Part shown: positions 24,817 to 33,131 of the stretch, one piece after another | Position numbering within the stretch: position 1 is the first letter of the stretch | Layout: each line of letters opens with the position of its first letter | Source: Mucilaginibacter sp. L294 | GTDB lineage: Bacteria > Bacteroidota > Bacteroidia > Sphingobacteriales > Sphingobacteriaceae | Assembly: GCF_001636615.1 (NCBI RefSeq) | Contig: NZ_LGEK01000048.1 | Coordinates: 1 to 37,005 of the forward strand | Direction of reading: 5' to 3' | Length of the DNA: 37,005 nucleotides | The notes under the pieces: generated by a model | Told to the model about the DNA's origin: nothing | Databases searched by the model: none | Seen by the model: only the letters and a program-made list of their open reading frames with translations | Made by a program: the position numbers and the translations under genes

Positions 24817-26265
24817 ATGAAAGTGTTACTTGCAGGTGCTAACGGGTATATTGGTACGCGGCTCATCCCGGTTTTACTGGAGAAAGGCCACACCGTAGTA
24901 TGCCTTGTGCGCGATAAGCGCCGCTTTCATGAACAAAACGATTATAGCGACCGCGTAACCCTGCTTACCGGCGACCTGCTTAAAGAGCAAAGCATAGAGG
25001 CCATACCTGATGATATCGGCGCGGCCTATTACCTGGTACACTCTATGGCGCAAGCCGATGATTTTGCCGCACTGGAGGCGCTATCGGCACATAATTTTGT
25101 ACAGGCACTTAACAAAACCAAATGCAGGCAGGTTATCTACCTAAGCGGCATCACTAATGATAGCAATTTATCGAGCCACCTGCTATCGCGGCGGCATGTA
25201 GAGGATGTACTAAAAGAAAGCAAGGCTGCGCTTACTGTTTTGCGGGCGGCTATCATCATCGGCTCAGGCAGCTCATCGTTCGAGATCATCCGCGACCTGA
25301 CCGAGAAACTCCCTGTTATGACGGTGCCGCGCTGGGTAAACACCAAATGCCAGCCTATAGCCATCCGCGATGTGCTGGGTTACCTGGAAGGCGTGCTGCT
25401 GCATGAGGCATCGTTTCATAAAATATTTGATATTGGCGGGCCGGATATCCTCACCTTTAAACAAATGATGCTTACCTACGCCAAAGTACGTAAGCTAAAA
25501 AGGTATATCATTATTATCCCGTTCCTGTCGCCAAAAATTTCTTCGTACTGGCTGTACTTTGTTACCTCAACAAGTTATTCCCTTGCGCAAAGCCTGGTTG
25601 ATAGTATGAAGAACGAAACCATCATGAAAAACCGGGATATTGACCAGGTTGTAAAACGCGATTGTCTTACTTATGAGGAGGCCCTTAAACTGGCCTTTAA
25701 TAAAATAGAGCAAAACTCCATTGTTAGCAGCTGGAAGGATGCCCTGAATAACGGCTACCTTACCGCCGGGTTTATGGACCAGATAAAGGTGCCGCAAAAC
25801 GGCACGCTGGAGTATAAGGTTAAGCAGCCGTTTAAACGCGAAAGTGCCGAAGTGCTTAAAAATATAATGGCTATTGGCGGCAACCGCGGTTGGTATTATT
25901 GGGACTGGATATGGAGCATTCGCGGGTTTTTAGATAAACTTTTTGGCGGCGTGGGCTCGCGCCGTGGCCGCACCAGTAACATCAACGTTGCTGCAGGCGA
26001 TGTAATAGACTTTTGGCGGGTGCTGCTTGCCGATAAAGTAAATAACCGACTGCTGCTGTATGCCGAAATGAAACTTCCCGGCGAAGCCTGGCTGGAGTTT
26101 AAAATTATTGAACGCCATAACCAAACCATCCTGAGCCAAATTGCTACTTTTAGGCCCAGGGGATTGTGGGGCAGGCTGTACTGGTATATGATGTGGCCTT
26201 TTCACCTTTTTATATTTAAAGGCATGGCCAAACGGATAACGGATTTTAAAGAGATAGAAAAATAG
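24817..26265 (+). CDS. SDR-family NAD(P)-binding protein fused to DUF2867
   Basis: This 482-residue protein has an N-terminal atypical SDR/NmrA-like Rossmann domain (nucleotide loop GANGYIG, 7-13; AYYLVHSM and VIYLSGIT strands) to about residue 300. A DUF2867 domain follows from about 330 to 480 (GWYYWDWIWSIRGFLDKLFGG, GDVIDFWRVL, LPGEAWLEF, FRPRGLWGRLYWY). The classical YxxxK catalytic pair is not obvious, so it may be a binding or regulatory protein rather than a dehydrogenase. It is first of an SDR-TIGR01777-photolyase gene row. The grouping with a photolyase suggests a role in the light or oxidative response, possibly on membrane lipids or pigments; this is inference only. Confidence 0.87.
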   Translation: MKVLLAGANGYIGTRLIPVLLEKGHTVVCLVRDKRRFHEQNDYSDRVTLLTGDLLKEQSIEAIPDDIGAAYYLVHSMAQADDFAALEALSAHNFVQALNKTKCRQVIYLSGITNDSNLSSHLLSRRHVEDVLKESKAALTVLRAAIIIGSGSSSFEIIRDLTEKLPVMTVPRWVNTKCQPIAIRDVLGYLEGVLLHEASFHKIFDIGGPDILTFKQMMLTYAKVRKLKRYIIIIPFLSPKISSYWLYFVTSTSYSLAQSLVDSMKNETIMKNRDIDQVVKRDCLTYEEALKLAFNKIEQNSIVSSWKDALNNGYLTAGFMDQIKVPQNGTLEYKVKQPFKRESAEVLKNIMAIGGNRGWYYWDWIWSIRGFLDKLFGGVGSRRGRTSNINVAAGDVIDFWRVLLADKVNNRLLLYAEMKLPGEAWLEFKIIERHNQTILSQIATFRPRGLWGRLYWYMMWPFHLFIFKGMAKRITDFKEIEK

Positions 26266-26269
26266 AACA

Positions 26270-26345
26270 CCGAATATTCCATGTTGAATTATGAAGTAAA
26301 AACTTCGGCGTTCGAAATTCGACATTCATTATTCGATATTATACA
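26270..26345. repeat. Imperfect inverted repeat between SDR and TIGR01777 genes
   Basis: A left part, GAATATTCCATGTTGAATTA followed by TGAAG, can pair with the right part (about 26304-26341, CTTCGGCG...CATTATTCGATATT) at 18 of 24 aligned positions around a short A-rich loop. It interrupts the co-oriented genes. It includes an ATG at 26281 that is in frame with the next gene but is not judged its start. Confidence 0.5.
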
Positions 26346-26355
26346 ACAATCATAC

Positions 26356-27261
26356 ATGAACAAAAACATCCTTATTACCGGTGGCTCGGGTTTATTGGGC
26401 AGGCACCTCACAAAAACCTTGCTGGGCAAGGGGCATACCGTAAGCCACTTAAGCCGCAGCCCGGGTAAGGACCCGCATGTTAAAACCTTTTTGTGGGATG
26501 TTGACAAAGGCCGGATAGATGAACATTGTATTGACGGTGTAGATACCATTATACACCTGGCAGGCGCCGGCATTGCCGATAAACGCTGGACGGATGAGCG
26601 CAAGCGCGAAATTTTAGATAGCCGCACCAAATCTATAGGCCTTATTTATGGGCTGATGAATGACAAAGCACACAAGGTGCATACCGTTATATCGGCATCG
26701 GGTATTAATTATTATGGCAACCGTGGTGATGAACTGCTTACCGAGGATAGTGTCCCCGCGCACGATTTTATTGGCAACTGCTGTATAGCATGGGAAAAAG
26801 CGGTTGATGAAGGCAAGCAGTTTGATCTGCGGATCCTGAAATTCCGCACAGGGGTTGTATTGACCACCGAGGGTGGTGCCTTACCACAATTGGCCCTGCC
26901 GGTAAAACTTGGGGTAGGTTCGCCTTTGGGTACAGGTAAACAATGGGTGCCCTGGATACACCACCAGGATGCTATTGATATGTACCTGTTTGGGCTGGAT
27001 AATGAGCCGCTTACCGGCGTTTACAATATGGTTGCGCCACTACCTGTAACCAGTAGTGAAATGACCAAAGCCGTTGCCAGGCAATTGCACCGGCCGCTTT
27101 GGGCGCCACACGTACCTGCATTTTTAATAAAGCTGCTTTTTGGCGAAATGGCAAGTTTGGTATTGGGCAGCACAAAGGGATCGGCACAAAAAATAGAGGC
27201 CGCAGGTTTTAAATTCAAATATCCCGATGTTGCTTCGGCGTTAAAAGAGATCTATGGATAA
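26356..27261 (+). CDS. TIGR01777 family oxidoreductase (epimerase-like)
   Basis: This 301-residue protein starts at the ATG at 26356, which opens the Rossmann fold directly (MNKNILITGGSGLLGRHL, with GGSGLLG at 9-15). The family pattern continues with DTIIHLAGAGIADKRWTDERKREI, the SASGINYYGNRGDE segment, KFRTGVVL, and the C-terminal DUF1731 helix region (RPLWAPHVPAFLIKLLFGEM). The family, related to cell-division-inhibitor-annotated SulA-like SDR proteins, has no firmly assigned reaction. The stop overlaps the photolyase start by 8 bases (ATGGATAA), so the two are translationally coupled. The upstream extension to 26281 lies in an intergenic repeat. Confidence 0.9.
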   Translation: MNKNILITGGSGLLGRHLTKTLLGKGHTVSHLSRSPGKDPHVKTFLWDVDKGRIDEHCIDGVDTIIHLAGAGIADKRWTDERKREILDSRTKSIGLIYGLMNDKAHKVHTVISASGINYYGNRGDELLTEDSVPAHDFIGNCCIAWEKAVDEGKQFDLRILKFRTGVVLTTEGGALPQLALPVKLGVGSPLGTGKQWVPWIHHQDAIDMYLFGLDNEPLTGVYNMVAPLPVTSSEMTKAVARQLHRPLWAPHVPAFLIKLLFGEMASLVLGSTKGSAQKIEAAGFKFKYPDVASALKEIYG

Positions 27262-28570
27262 GAACACCCCGGTAAATATTTTTTGGTTTAGGCGCGATCT
27301 GCGGGTTGAAGATAACGCGGGCCTGTACCATGCCCTTAAAAGCGGCAACCCAGTACTGCCCCTTTTTATTTTTGATAAACAGATACTGGATAACCTGGAG
27401 GATAATGACGATGCCCGCGTAACCTTTATTTACAACGCCCTTGAGGAGCTAAATAAAGAGTGCCATAAACACCACAGCAGTTTACTGGTGGTTTATGATA
27501 AGCCCGAACATGCCTGGAAAAAACTCGTTAAAGAATATCATATAGCCGCTGTTTATACCAACCATGATTATGAACCCGCTTACGCGCAAAATAGGGATAG
27601 CGAAATAAAAGATTTACTGGCCAAACACAACATAGCGTTAAACACCTATAAAGACCAGGTGATTTTTGAAAAGGGCGAAGTGGTAAAAGATGACGGTAAG
27701 CCCTATACCGTTTATACACCCTATAAAAACAAATGGTACCAAAAGCTAAAGCCTTTTTATCTGAAGGCATACCCATCTGAAAAGTATCTGAAAAACCTGC
27801 ACAAGTTTAAAGCGCCCGCAATCCCTTCCCTCAAAGAAATGGGTTTTGTAAAAAGCGAAATAGATTTTCCTGAAAAAGAATTCCACAGCGTTATTGCCGA
27901 TTACGCCGCGAAGCGGGATTTCCCGGCTATAACAGGCACATCGCATATTGGGGTACACTTGCGTTTTGGCACAGTAAGCATCCGCCGCTGCGCAAGTGAC
28001 GCATACCAGGCACACGAAAAAACATGGCTGAACGAGTTGATATGGCGGGAGTTTTATATGATGATACTACATCACTTCCCGCAAACGATGGATCATGCCT
28101 TTCGCCCGGGATATGACCGCATTAACTGGATAAACAACGAGGAGCAGTTTGACGCCTGGTGTAAAGGCGAAACCGGTTTCCCGCTGGTTGATGCCGGCAT
28201 GCGCGAGCTGAATGCCACAGGCTATATGCACAACCGCGTGCGCATGGTGGTTGCCAGCTTTTTAAGTAAAGATCTGCTGATAGACTGGCGATGGGGCGAA
28301 CGTTACTTTGCCCGCAAACTGCTCGATTATGAAATGGCCAGTAATGTTGGGGGCTGGCAGTGGGCTGCCGGCAGCGGCACTGATGCTGCACCATACTTTA
28401 GGATCTTTAACCCCGATTCGCAGCTTAAGAAATTCGACCCGAAACTGCAATACATCAAAAAATGGGTTCCGGAATATGCCGACTTCAGCAAATATCCAAA
28501 ACCCATTGTAGATCACGCTTTTGCGCGCGAAAGGTGTTTAAAGGCTTTTAAAGCAGCCCTTAACAAATAA
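27254..28570 (+). CDS. phrB: Class I deoxyribodipyrimidine photolyase (CPD type)
   Basis: This 438-residue photolyase has an N-terminal antenna domain starting VNIFWFRRDLRVEDNAGL and a C-terminal FAD domain. The latter holds the lesion/FAD helices WLNELIWREFYMMILHH, GFPLVDAGMRELNATGYMHN, and ASNVGGWQWAAGSGTDAAPY, which includes the tryptophan electron-transfer region, then RIFNP. These features fit bacterial class I CPD photolyases rather than DASH. It uses blue light to split cyclobutane pyrimidine dimers in duplex DNA. It is last in the operon with the SDR and TIGR01777 genes and overlaps the latter by 8 bases. The stop lies one base from the stop of the convergent FKBP gene, with no room for a separate terminator. 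Confidence 0.93.
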   Translation: MDKNTPVNIFWFRRDLRVEDNAGLYHALKSGNPVLPLFIFDKQILDNLEDNDDARVTFIYNALEELNKECHKHHSSLLVVYDKPEHAWKKLVKEYHIAAVYTNHDYEPAYAQNRDSEIKDLLAKHNIALNTYKDQVIFEKGEVVKDDGKPYTVYTPYKNKWYQKLKPFYLKAYPSEKYLKNLHKFKAPAIPSLKEMGFVKSEIDFPEKEFHSVIADYAAKRDFPAITGTSHIGVHLRFGTVSIRRCASDAYQAHEKTWLNELIWREFYMMILHHFPQTMDHAFRPGYDRINWINNEEQFDAWCKGETGFPLVDAGMRELNATGYMHNRVRMVVASFLSKDLLIDWRWGERYFARKLLDYEMASNVGGWQWAAGSGTDAAPYFRIFNPDSQLKKFDPKLQYIKKWVPEYADFSKYPKPIVDHAFARERCLKAFKAALNK

Positions 28571-28571
28571 T

Positions 28572-29537
28572 TTACAGATCGACTCCGGTAACCGTGAAAT
28601 CAAATTTCAGAACTGAGTTGGCAGGAATACCGGTTGACGCGGCAGTACCATAACCAAGTGACGACGGGATTAAAATTTCTAAAGATGTGCCTGTTGTAGC
28701 ATGGTTTTGAAGTGCATGGCTCACCCCATCAATTAAATTAAACGGCGTTAATACAGTTGCTGTAGTAAAGCTTGAATAATCAAACGAAAAACCGTTAAGC
28801 AGCGCGCCCCCGTAAGTAGTTGTTACTTTAGAAAACTCTGATATAGCTCCGATTGTGCCTGTACCAGGTGTAATTATTTTATAGTAATAATATTTCTTTA
28901 GTTGTATCCCCGAAGAGTCTATGAATGCAAAGTCTTTTAAAAAGCCGCTTAAATTATTTGCAGTTATATAATTATTGATAACCTTGTCATCATAAGCACT
29001 TTGGTCGCCTACAACGTGTACATAATAATCAAGGCATTGGTTACCTGCTATACGGGTATTAACATTGCTAATACTACCCGAACCTGTACCATTTAACCCA
29101 TATGCCAGGCGCGATGGTATTAGCAAACGCATGCTACTGTTCTTATATCTTAATACGTTATGGATAGCCAGTTGTAATCCTTTAGGTAAATTATCATTGG
29201 TAAGGTAGCCCAAAAAATCATACAGGTGATTGTTTATCGTATCTGCTGAAGTGTACTTGCCATCAAAAGATTTAAGCGTATAAACGAGTGATACTTTATC
29301 AGCATACTTAAGCGTATCGCCTGTACCCTGCGATATGATCTTGTACTGTATACCTGTAGTACCGGTACCATCAGGAGTGGTATCTTCAGTAAAGCCGGTT
29401 AAGCCATTGGCAGCAATATATTTTTGGATCTGCTCATTGTCATACGACCTAATATCCTGTTCCTGGTCCTGGTTTTTTTTGCAAGCAGATAAACCGGTTG
29501 CCACTATCAATAAAAAGGTAAAAATCTTTTGTTTCAT
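28572..29537 (-). CDS. Lipoprotein with two FKBP-type peptidyl-prolyl isomerase domains
   Basis: This is a 321-residue lipoprotein: signal peptide MKQKIFTFLLIVATGLSAC, lipobox LSAC with C19. Two FKBP-like domains follow. The first ends with SMRLLIPSRLAYGLNGTG, and the second ends with SLEILIPSSLGYGTAASTG, IPANSVLKFDFTVTGVDL. Each domain is preceded by a similar helical stretch (YDNEQIQKYIAANGLTGF and YDDKVINNYITANNLSGF), so the gene arose by internal duplication. FKBP domains catalyse proline isomerisation or act as chaperones. The anchor places it in the periplasm or outer membrane. Several FK506-pocket aromatic residues are not evident, so catalysis is uncertain. It follows a single-domain relative by 6 bases in one operon. 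Confidence 0.87.
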   Translation of the reverse strand: MKQKIFTFLLIVATGLSACKKNQDQEQDIRSYDNEQIQKYIAANGLTGFTEDTTPDGTGTTGIQYKIISQGTGDTLKYADKVSLVYTLKSFDGKYTSADTINNHLYDFLGYLTNDNLPKGLQLAIHNVLRYKNSSMRLLIPSRLAYGLNGTGSGSISNVNTRIAGNQCLDYYVHVVGDQSAYDDKVINNYITANNLSGFLKDFAFIDSSGIQLKKYYYYKIITPGTGTIGAISEFSKVTTTYGGALLNGFSFDYSSFTTATVLTPFNLIDGVSHALQNHATTGTSLEILIPSSLGYGTAASTGIPANSVLKFDFTVTGVDL

Positions 29538-29543
29538 CTAAAA

Positions 29544-30047
29544 TTAGTTCGTTACATCTAAAAGTTCAATCTCAAAATCAACCACGCTATTTGCCGGTAA
29601 ATTTATATCGGGCTGGTCGTACGGCCCATAAGCATATCGTGACGCTGCTATAATGCGTATTTTTCCACCTTTTTGTATTTTCGGGATACCCAGCTTCCAG
29701 GCCCTTAATACGGCTCCTAAAATAAAGGAGGGGTGAAATTTATTAGTATTGGCAAATACCTCTCCGGTTAATAATTTCTTGGCGGTATAATCAATTGTTA
29801 TCGTTGTTGAATTTGTGAATAAAGCATTACCAGTACTGGGCACCAACACAACATAGTAAACACCAGTTGCAATGCCCGCGCTATCAATGCGTATAGCATC
29901 TAAAGCCGGGTTAGCGGTAAGATAATCCTGTATTATTTTATCATCTATATCAGCTTGCTTCCGTTCTTCGGCAATAGGGTCATAACCCTTTTTGCAGGCA
30001 GACAAACAAACAACAGACAGAAATAATAGCAGCAGTATCCTGTTCAT
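29544..30047 (-). CDS. FKBP-type peptidyl-prolyl isomerase-like lipoprotein
   Basis: This 167-residue protein starts at the ATG at 30047. The longer frame to 30113 is rejected because a TAnnTTTG box (30063-30070) would lie inside it and the lipoprotein signal begins at this ATG. The signal peptide MNRILLLLFLSVVCLSAC has lipobox cysteine C18. A helix with DIDDKIIQDYLTANPAL is followed by one FKBP-like domain ending KIRIIAASRYAYGPYDQPD, INLPANSVVDFEIELLDV. It is the first gene of a two-gene operon with the two-domain FKBP lipoprotein, and the two share the helix-plus-FKBP unit. It is probably a periplasm-facing folding helper for exported proteins; whether it is an active isomerase is not shown. 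Confidence 0.88.
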   Translation of the reverse strand: MNRILLLLFLSVVCLSACKKGYDPIAEERKQADIDDKIIQDYLTANPALDAIRIDSAGIATGVYYVVLVPSTGNALFTNSTTITIDYTAKKLLTGEVFANTNKFHPSFILGAVLRAWKLGIPKIQKGGKIRIIAASRYAYGPYDQPDINLPANSVVDFEIELLDVTN

Positions 30048-30062
30048 TCTATTTTCAAAAGG

Positions 30063-30070
30063 CAAATTTA
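30063..30070 (-). promoter_or_regulatory. TAAATTTG (-7) box of the FKBP lipoprotein operon
   Basis: A perfect TAnnTTTG match on the minus strand ends 15 nt before the ATG at 30047. It predicts a leader of about 10 nt and supports the shorter start. Confidence 0.5.
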
Positions 30071-30138
30071 TTGTTTTATATGGCAAAACCAGCAGCTTAA
30101 CATTTTTTAACAATTAGCATAACGTTAAAAAGTATGTT

Positions 30139-30579
30139 TTATGGTTTATAGTTGAGGGTTAGTTGATTTATTTTTTTCAGCATCTCTGTTAAATACTGTT
30201 TATCAGCATCACTAATGTGCGCGTTGAGGTAGTTATTGAACTGTTTAACAACATTTTTTGCCAACTGGCGCTTTTCTTTACCCAGGTCGGTAAGGTATAT
30301 TTTTACTGATCGTTTATCCCCTTTGTTTGATTCGCGGTAAATAAGGCCGGTTTGCTCCAGCTGGTTTAGCATACGCGATAAACTGGTTGATTTTAAACCC
30401 AGCAAAGCTGCCGCCTGCGATACCGTGGTACCTTCTTCATCAATATTAATGAGCAGGTACCCGATAGATTGTGTAATACCAAATTCGGTAACTAACTGGT
30501 TATAACGGTTGGCAACCGTTTGCCAAACTATTTTTAAAAAATAATCAATAGTTTCCTGATGTTTTACACTGCTTCGCAT
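30139..30579 (-). CDS. MarR-family transcriptional regulator
   Basis: This is a 146-residue winged-helix regulator from the ATG at 30579. The ATG at 30597 is not favoured because a perfect TAnnTTTG box (30586-30593) lies between the two. The recognition region reads TVSQAAALLGLKSTSLSRMLNQLEQTGLIYRESNKGDKRSVKIYLTDLGKE, split as helix-turn-helix (about 53-80) and wing (DKRSVKIYLT). N- and C-terminal helices form the dimer domain. MarR proteins usually repress their own or neighbouring genes and respond to phenolic or lipid-like ligands or oxidants. It lies between the FKBP operon and ggt, all on the minus strand. Its targets are not evident, and no palindromic operator at its promoter was seen. 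Confidence 0.9.
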   Translation of the reverse strand: MRSSVKHQETIDYFLKIVWQTVANRYNQLVTEFGITQSIGYLLINIDEEGTTVSQAAALLGLKSTSLSRMLNQLEQTGLIYRESNKGDKRSVKIYLTDLGKEKRQLAKNVVKQFNNYLNAHISDADKQYLTEMLKKINQLTLNYKP

Positions 30580-30585
30580 AACTGA

Positions 30586-30593
30586 CAAACATA
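30586..30593 (-). promoter_or_regulatory. TATGTTTG (-7) box of the MarR gene
   Basis: A perfect TAnnTTTG match lies 6 nt before the ATG at 30579, predicting a leaderless or nearly leaderless message. It decides between the two possible starts. Confidence 0.5.
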
Positions 30594-30610
30594 ACATTTT
30601 TTAGTTGATT

Positions 30611-30697
30611 GGTGAGTAGTGAATGGTGAGTAGTTATAAATGTATAAACCTAATTACCATTAGGCAACCATTCACCACGCTCTATTCACCACACACC
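30611..30697. repeat. Intergenic inverted repeat with GGTGAGTAGTGAAT-type arms
   Basis: The left arm (30611-30633) carries GGTGAGTAGTGAATGGTGAG. The right arm (30666-30697) is the imperfect reverse complement, with CCATTCACCAC and TATTCACCACACACC. The first 14 bases of the arms match at 12 positions. It sits between ggt and the MarR gene and is non-coding. Confidence 0.5.
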
Positions 30698-30701
30698 ACC
30701 G

Positions 30702-32390
30702 TTAATACCCCATCGCCGTATCGTCCCCTCTTGGGTCGGCACCGCCCTGGTAACCTGTTTTGGTTTTTAATATAGCATCCACGCGGCCTATTGCGCCGTT
30801 AGGTTTTATTAAATAACCCTTTTTCTGCAACTTTATTTTAGCGGCATCGCTTAATGCATCAGTTTCGGCAACTACCTCATCGGGCAACCACTGGTGATGG
30901 AAACGTTTGGCGCTTACCGCCTGCTGCATATCCTTATCAAATTCAATAACATTAAGTATGGTTTGAAACACCGATGTAATAATGGTTGAACCGCCCGGCG
31001 TGCCAACAACCATAAATAGTTTACCATTTTTCTCTACAATGGTTGGCGTCATGGACGATAGCATGCGTTTACCGGGCTGTATGCTATTGGCCTTGCCGCC
31101 TATCAGCCCGTACATGTTAGGTACGCCGGGTTTAGCGCTAAAGTCGTCCATCTCGTTGTTCAGCAAAAAGCCCGCGCCGTTCACAAATATTTTTGAACCG
31201 AACGAATCATTAAGCGTAGTGGTGATAGATACCGCGTTACCTTCCTTATCCACAATGGAATAATGCGTGGTTTGGTCGCTTTCATAACCTATAAAGGTAC
31301 CCGGCTGTATGCTGGTGCTGGGCGTAGCGGTATCCCAGCTAAAGGTTTGCATACGGCTTGTAATATATTGAGGGCTTAGCAGGCTATCAACAGGTACTTT
31401 GTAAAAATCAGGATCGCCCAGGTACTTAGAGCGGTCGGCATATACCCTGCGCTCGGCTTCAACTATTACTTGCACGGTGCTATCGCTGTTAAACCCATAC
31501 CGGTGTAATGGGTACGGCTGTACCGATTTTAGCAATTGCAGCAAGGCAATCCCCCCGCTTGATGGCGGCGGCATTGTTATAATTTTATAGTTTTTATAAT
31601 TGCCTGCAAGTGGTTTGCGCCAAACAGAATGGTAATTATGCAGGTCGGCTTTGGTGAACAATCCTTTCCCGGCGTTCATTTCGGCAATGATCAGGTCGGC
31701 GGTGGTACCATCATAAAACCCATTGCGGCCCTTATCGCGTATCAGCGCAAGCGTTTTACCAAGATCTGCCTGCACCAGCAAGTCACCCTCTTTCCAGCCG
31801 CCATCCTTAAGCAGGTAGTTCTTACCCGGGTTCAGGCTGCGGAATACCGAATCGTTACGGTTCATATCTGCTGCCAGGTGTTTGGTTATTTTAAACCCCT
31901 TAAGCGCCAGGTTAATGGCCGGCTGCACCAAAGCCGCCCATTTTAATTTGCCGTATTTTTGATGCGCGGCAACCATCCCATCAACAGAACCCGGTACGCC
32001 CGATGCCTGGTGGGTATATAAACTCATGTTAGGTATCACATTGCCGGCAGCATCAAGGTACATATCGGCATTTGCCTTTGCCGGGGCTTTCTCCCTAAAA
32101 TCGAGTGTATTGGGCGCGCCTTTAGCCGGGCGGTAAACCATAAAGCCCCCGCCCCCAATATTGCCCGCCTGGGGATGGGTAACCGCCAGTGCAAATTGCA
32201 CAGCCACTGCCGCATCTACAGCAGTGCCCCCTTTTTTTAGCACATTAAGCCCTGCTTGCGCAGCATCGGGGTATGCACAAACAACCATCCCGTTGCTGCT
32301 ATTTTGTTTTTGCGCTACAACCAAAGTTGTAAAGCACAGCAGTACAAGCACTACGGTTAATTTAGATGATACTGTTTGTGTAATACTCAT
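30702..32390 (-). CDS. ggt: Gamma-glutamyltransferase
   Basis: This 562-residue Ntn-hydrolase has a signal peptide (about residues 1-27, ending VVAQ). The large subunit includes GGTAVDAAVAVQFALAVTHP and the GNIGGGGFMVYR block. The autocleavage site is before T374 in QTTHYSIVD, which becomes the nucleophile of the small subunit, followed by GNAVSITTTLNDSFGS, the lid-region ring LLNNEMDDFS, and the oxyanion/substrate loop MLSSMTPTIV with GTPGGSTI. It cleaves gamma-glutamyl bonds of glutathione and related peptides in the periplasm. The length is ordinary for the family. No glutathione operon is adjacent, and it probably stands alone with a weak 7-of-8 promoter box in the 235-base upstream spacer, which holds no other gene. 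Confidence 0.95.
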   Translation of the reverse strand: MSITQTVSSKLTVVLVLLCFTTLVVAQKQNSSNGMVVCAYPDAAQAGLNVLKKGGTAVDAAVAVQFALAVTHPQAGNIGGGGFMVYRPAKGAPNTLDFREKAPAKANADMYLDAAGNVIPNMSLYTHQASGVPGSVDGMVAAHQKYGKLKWAALVQPAINLALKGFKITKHLAADMNRNDSVFRSLNPGKNYLLKDGGWKEGDLLVQADLGKTLALIRDKGRNGFYDGTTADLIIAEMNAGKGLFTKADLHNYHSVWRKPLAGNYKNYKIITMPPPSSGGIALLQLLKSVQPYPLHRYGFNSDSTVQVIVEAERRVYADRSKYLGDPDFYKVPVDSLLSPQYITSRMQTFSWDTATPSTSIQPGTFIGYESDQTTHYSIVDKEGNAVSITTTLNDSFGSKIFVNGAGFLLNNEMDDFSAKPGVPNMYGLIGGKANSIQPGKRMLSSMTPTIVEKNGKLFMVVGTPGGSTIITSVFQTILNVIEFDKDMQQAVSAKRFHHQWLPDEVVAETDALSDAAKIKLQKKGYLIKPNGAIGRVDAILKTKTGYQGGADPRGDDTAMGY

Positions 32391-32625
32391 TGTAACGGTG
32401 TTTTTTTTGCCAATTTAATGTATTTACCTATACAAATGCAATGTGGATATGTTGATTATTTTATGGTTGTAAATCAGCCCCATACTCTATTATTGCAGCA
32501 TAGTTTTATATAATAACAGCATAAAAGCTTATTTATGCCGTTAACTACATATTGTTAACAATTATTTTACAAACAGCGGCGCCTTTTTTAAAAGCTTGCC
32601 GTCTTTACAGAAAACAAAACCCGAA

Positions 32626-33120
32626 ATGAAAAAATTTACCTTTATCGCAGTCCTCCTGACCTCTTTTTTATTACTCTCGAAACGATCGGACGCGCAGGAT
32701 TATAAAACCGCAGTAGGTTTAAAATTTGGCGGATATGAGAACGGCCCGTCTATTAAATACTTTATGGACAGTAATACCGCGCTTGAGGGAATAGTAGGCA
32801 TACGCAACCATGGCGTTGTATTTACCGGCTTATATGAGCTACACCAGGGAGCTTTTAACACCACTAATTTGAAATTTTACTATGGTTTTGGCGCGCACGT
32901 TGGCTCGGTAGGCAAAGGTGTTTACAAACGCTTTGGCAGCGATGACAATGTTTACAACGATAGCCACGTATTACTTGGTGCCGATGCCGTTTTAGGCCTG
33001 GAGTATAAATTGCCTGATGCACCATTTGCCTTTAGCCTTGACCTTAACCCGCGGGTTGAACTTGCCACAGGCCCTTTCTTTGACCTTGCACCCGGCCTTG
33101 GCTTAAAATACACTTTCTAA
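32626..33120 (+). CDS. Small outer-membrane beta-barrel-like protein
   Basis: This is a 164-residue protein from the ATG at 32626, where a signal peptide starts directly (MKKFTFIAVLLTSFLLL..., cleaved near DAQ). The mature part is a series of alternating strands: KTAVGLKFGGYENGPSIKYF, TALEGIVGIRNHGVVFTGLYEL, NLKFYYGFGAHVGSVG, SHVLLGADAVLGLEYKL, FAFSLDLNPRVEL. It finishes with the strand GLGLKYTF, with the C-terminal Phe typical of barrels inserted by BamA. This suggests an 8-strand barrel. The family is common in Bacteroidota and unnamed. It converges on the large subtilase gene across a hairpin. The longer frame from 32596 has no signal logic and is not chosen. Confidence 0.8.
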   Translation: MKKFTFIAVLLTSFLLLSKRSDAQDYKTAVGLKFGGYENGPSIKYFMDSNTALEGIVGIRNHGVVFTGLYELHQGAFNTTNLKFYYGFGAHVGSVGKGVYKRFGSDDNVYNDSHVLLGADAVLGLEYKLPDAPFAFSLDLNPRVELATGPFFDLAPGLGLKYTF

Positions 33121-33131
33121 AAGATGTGCAA

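Noticed and set aside
26281..26355. 25-residue extension of the TIGR01777 protein
   Set aside because: It is encoded by the inverted repeat, while the Rossmann fold starts directly at the ATG at 26356.
30063..30090. Full -33/-7 promoters at the FKBP operon and at odhA
   Set aside because: In both cases a TTTG lies only 13 bases before the -7 box, too close for the usual -33 element, so only the -7 boxes are reported.
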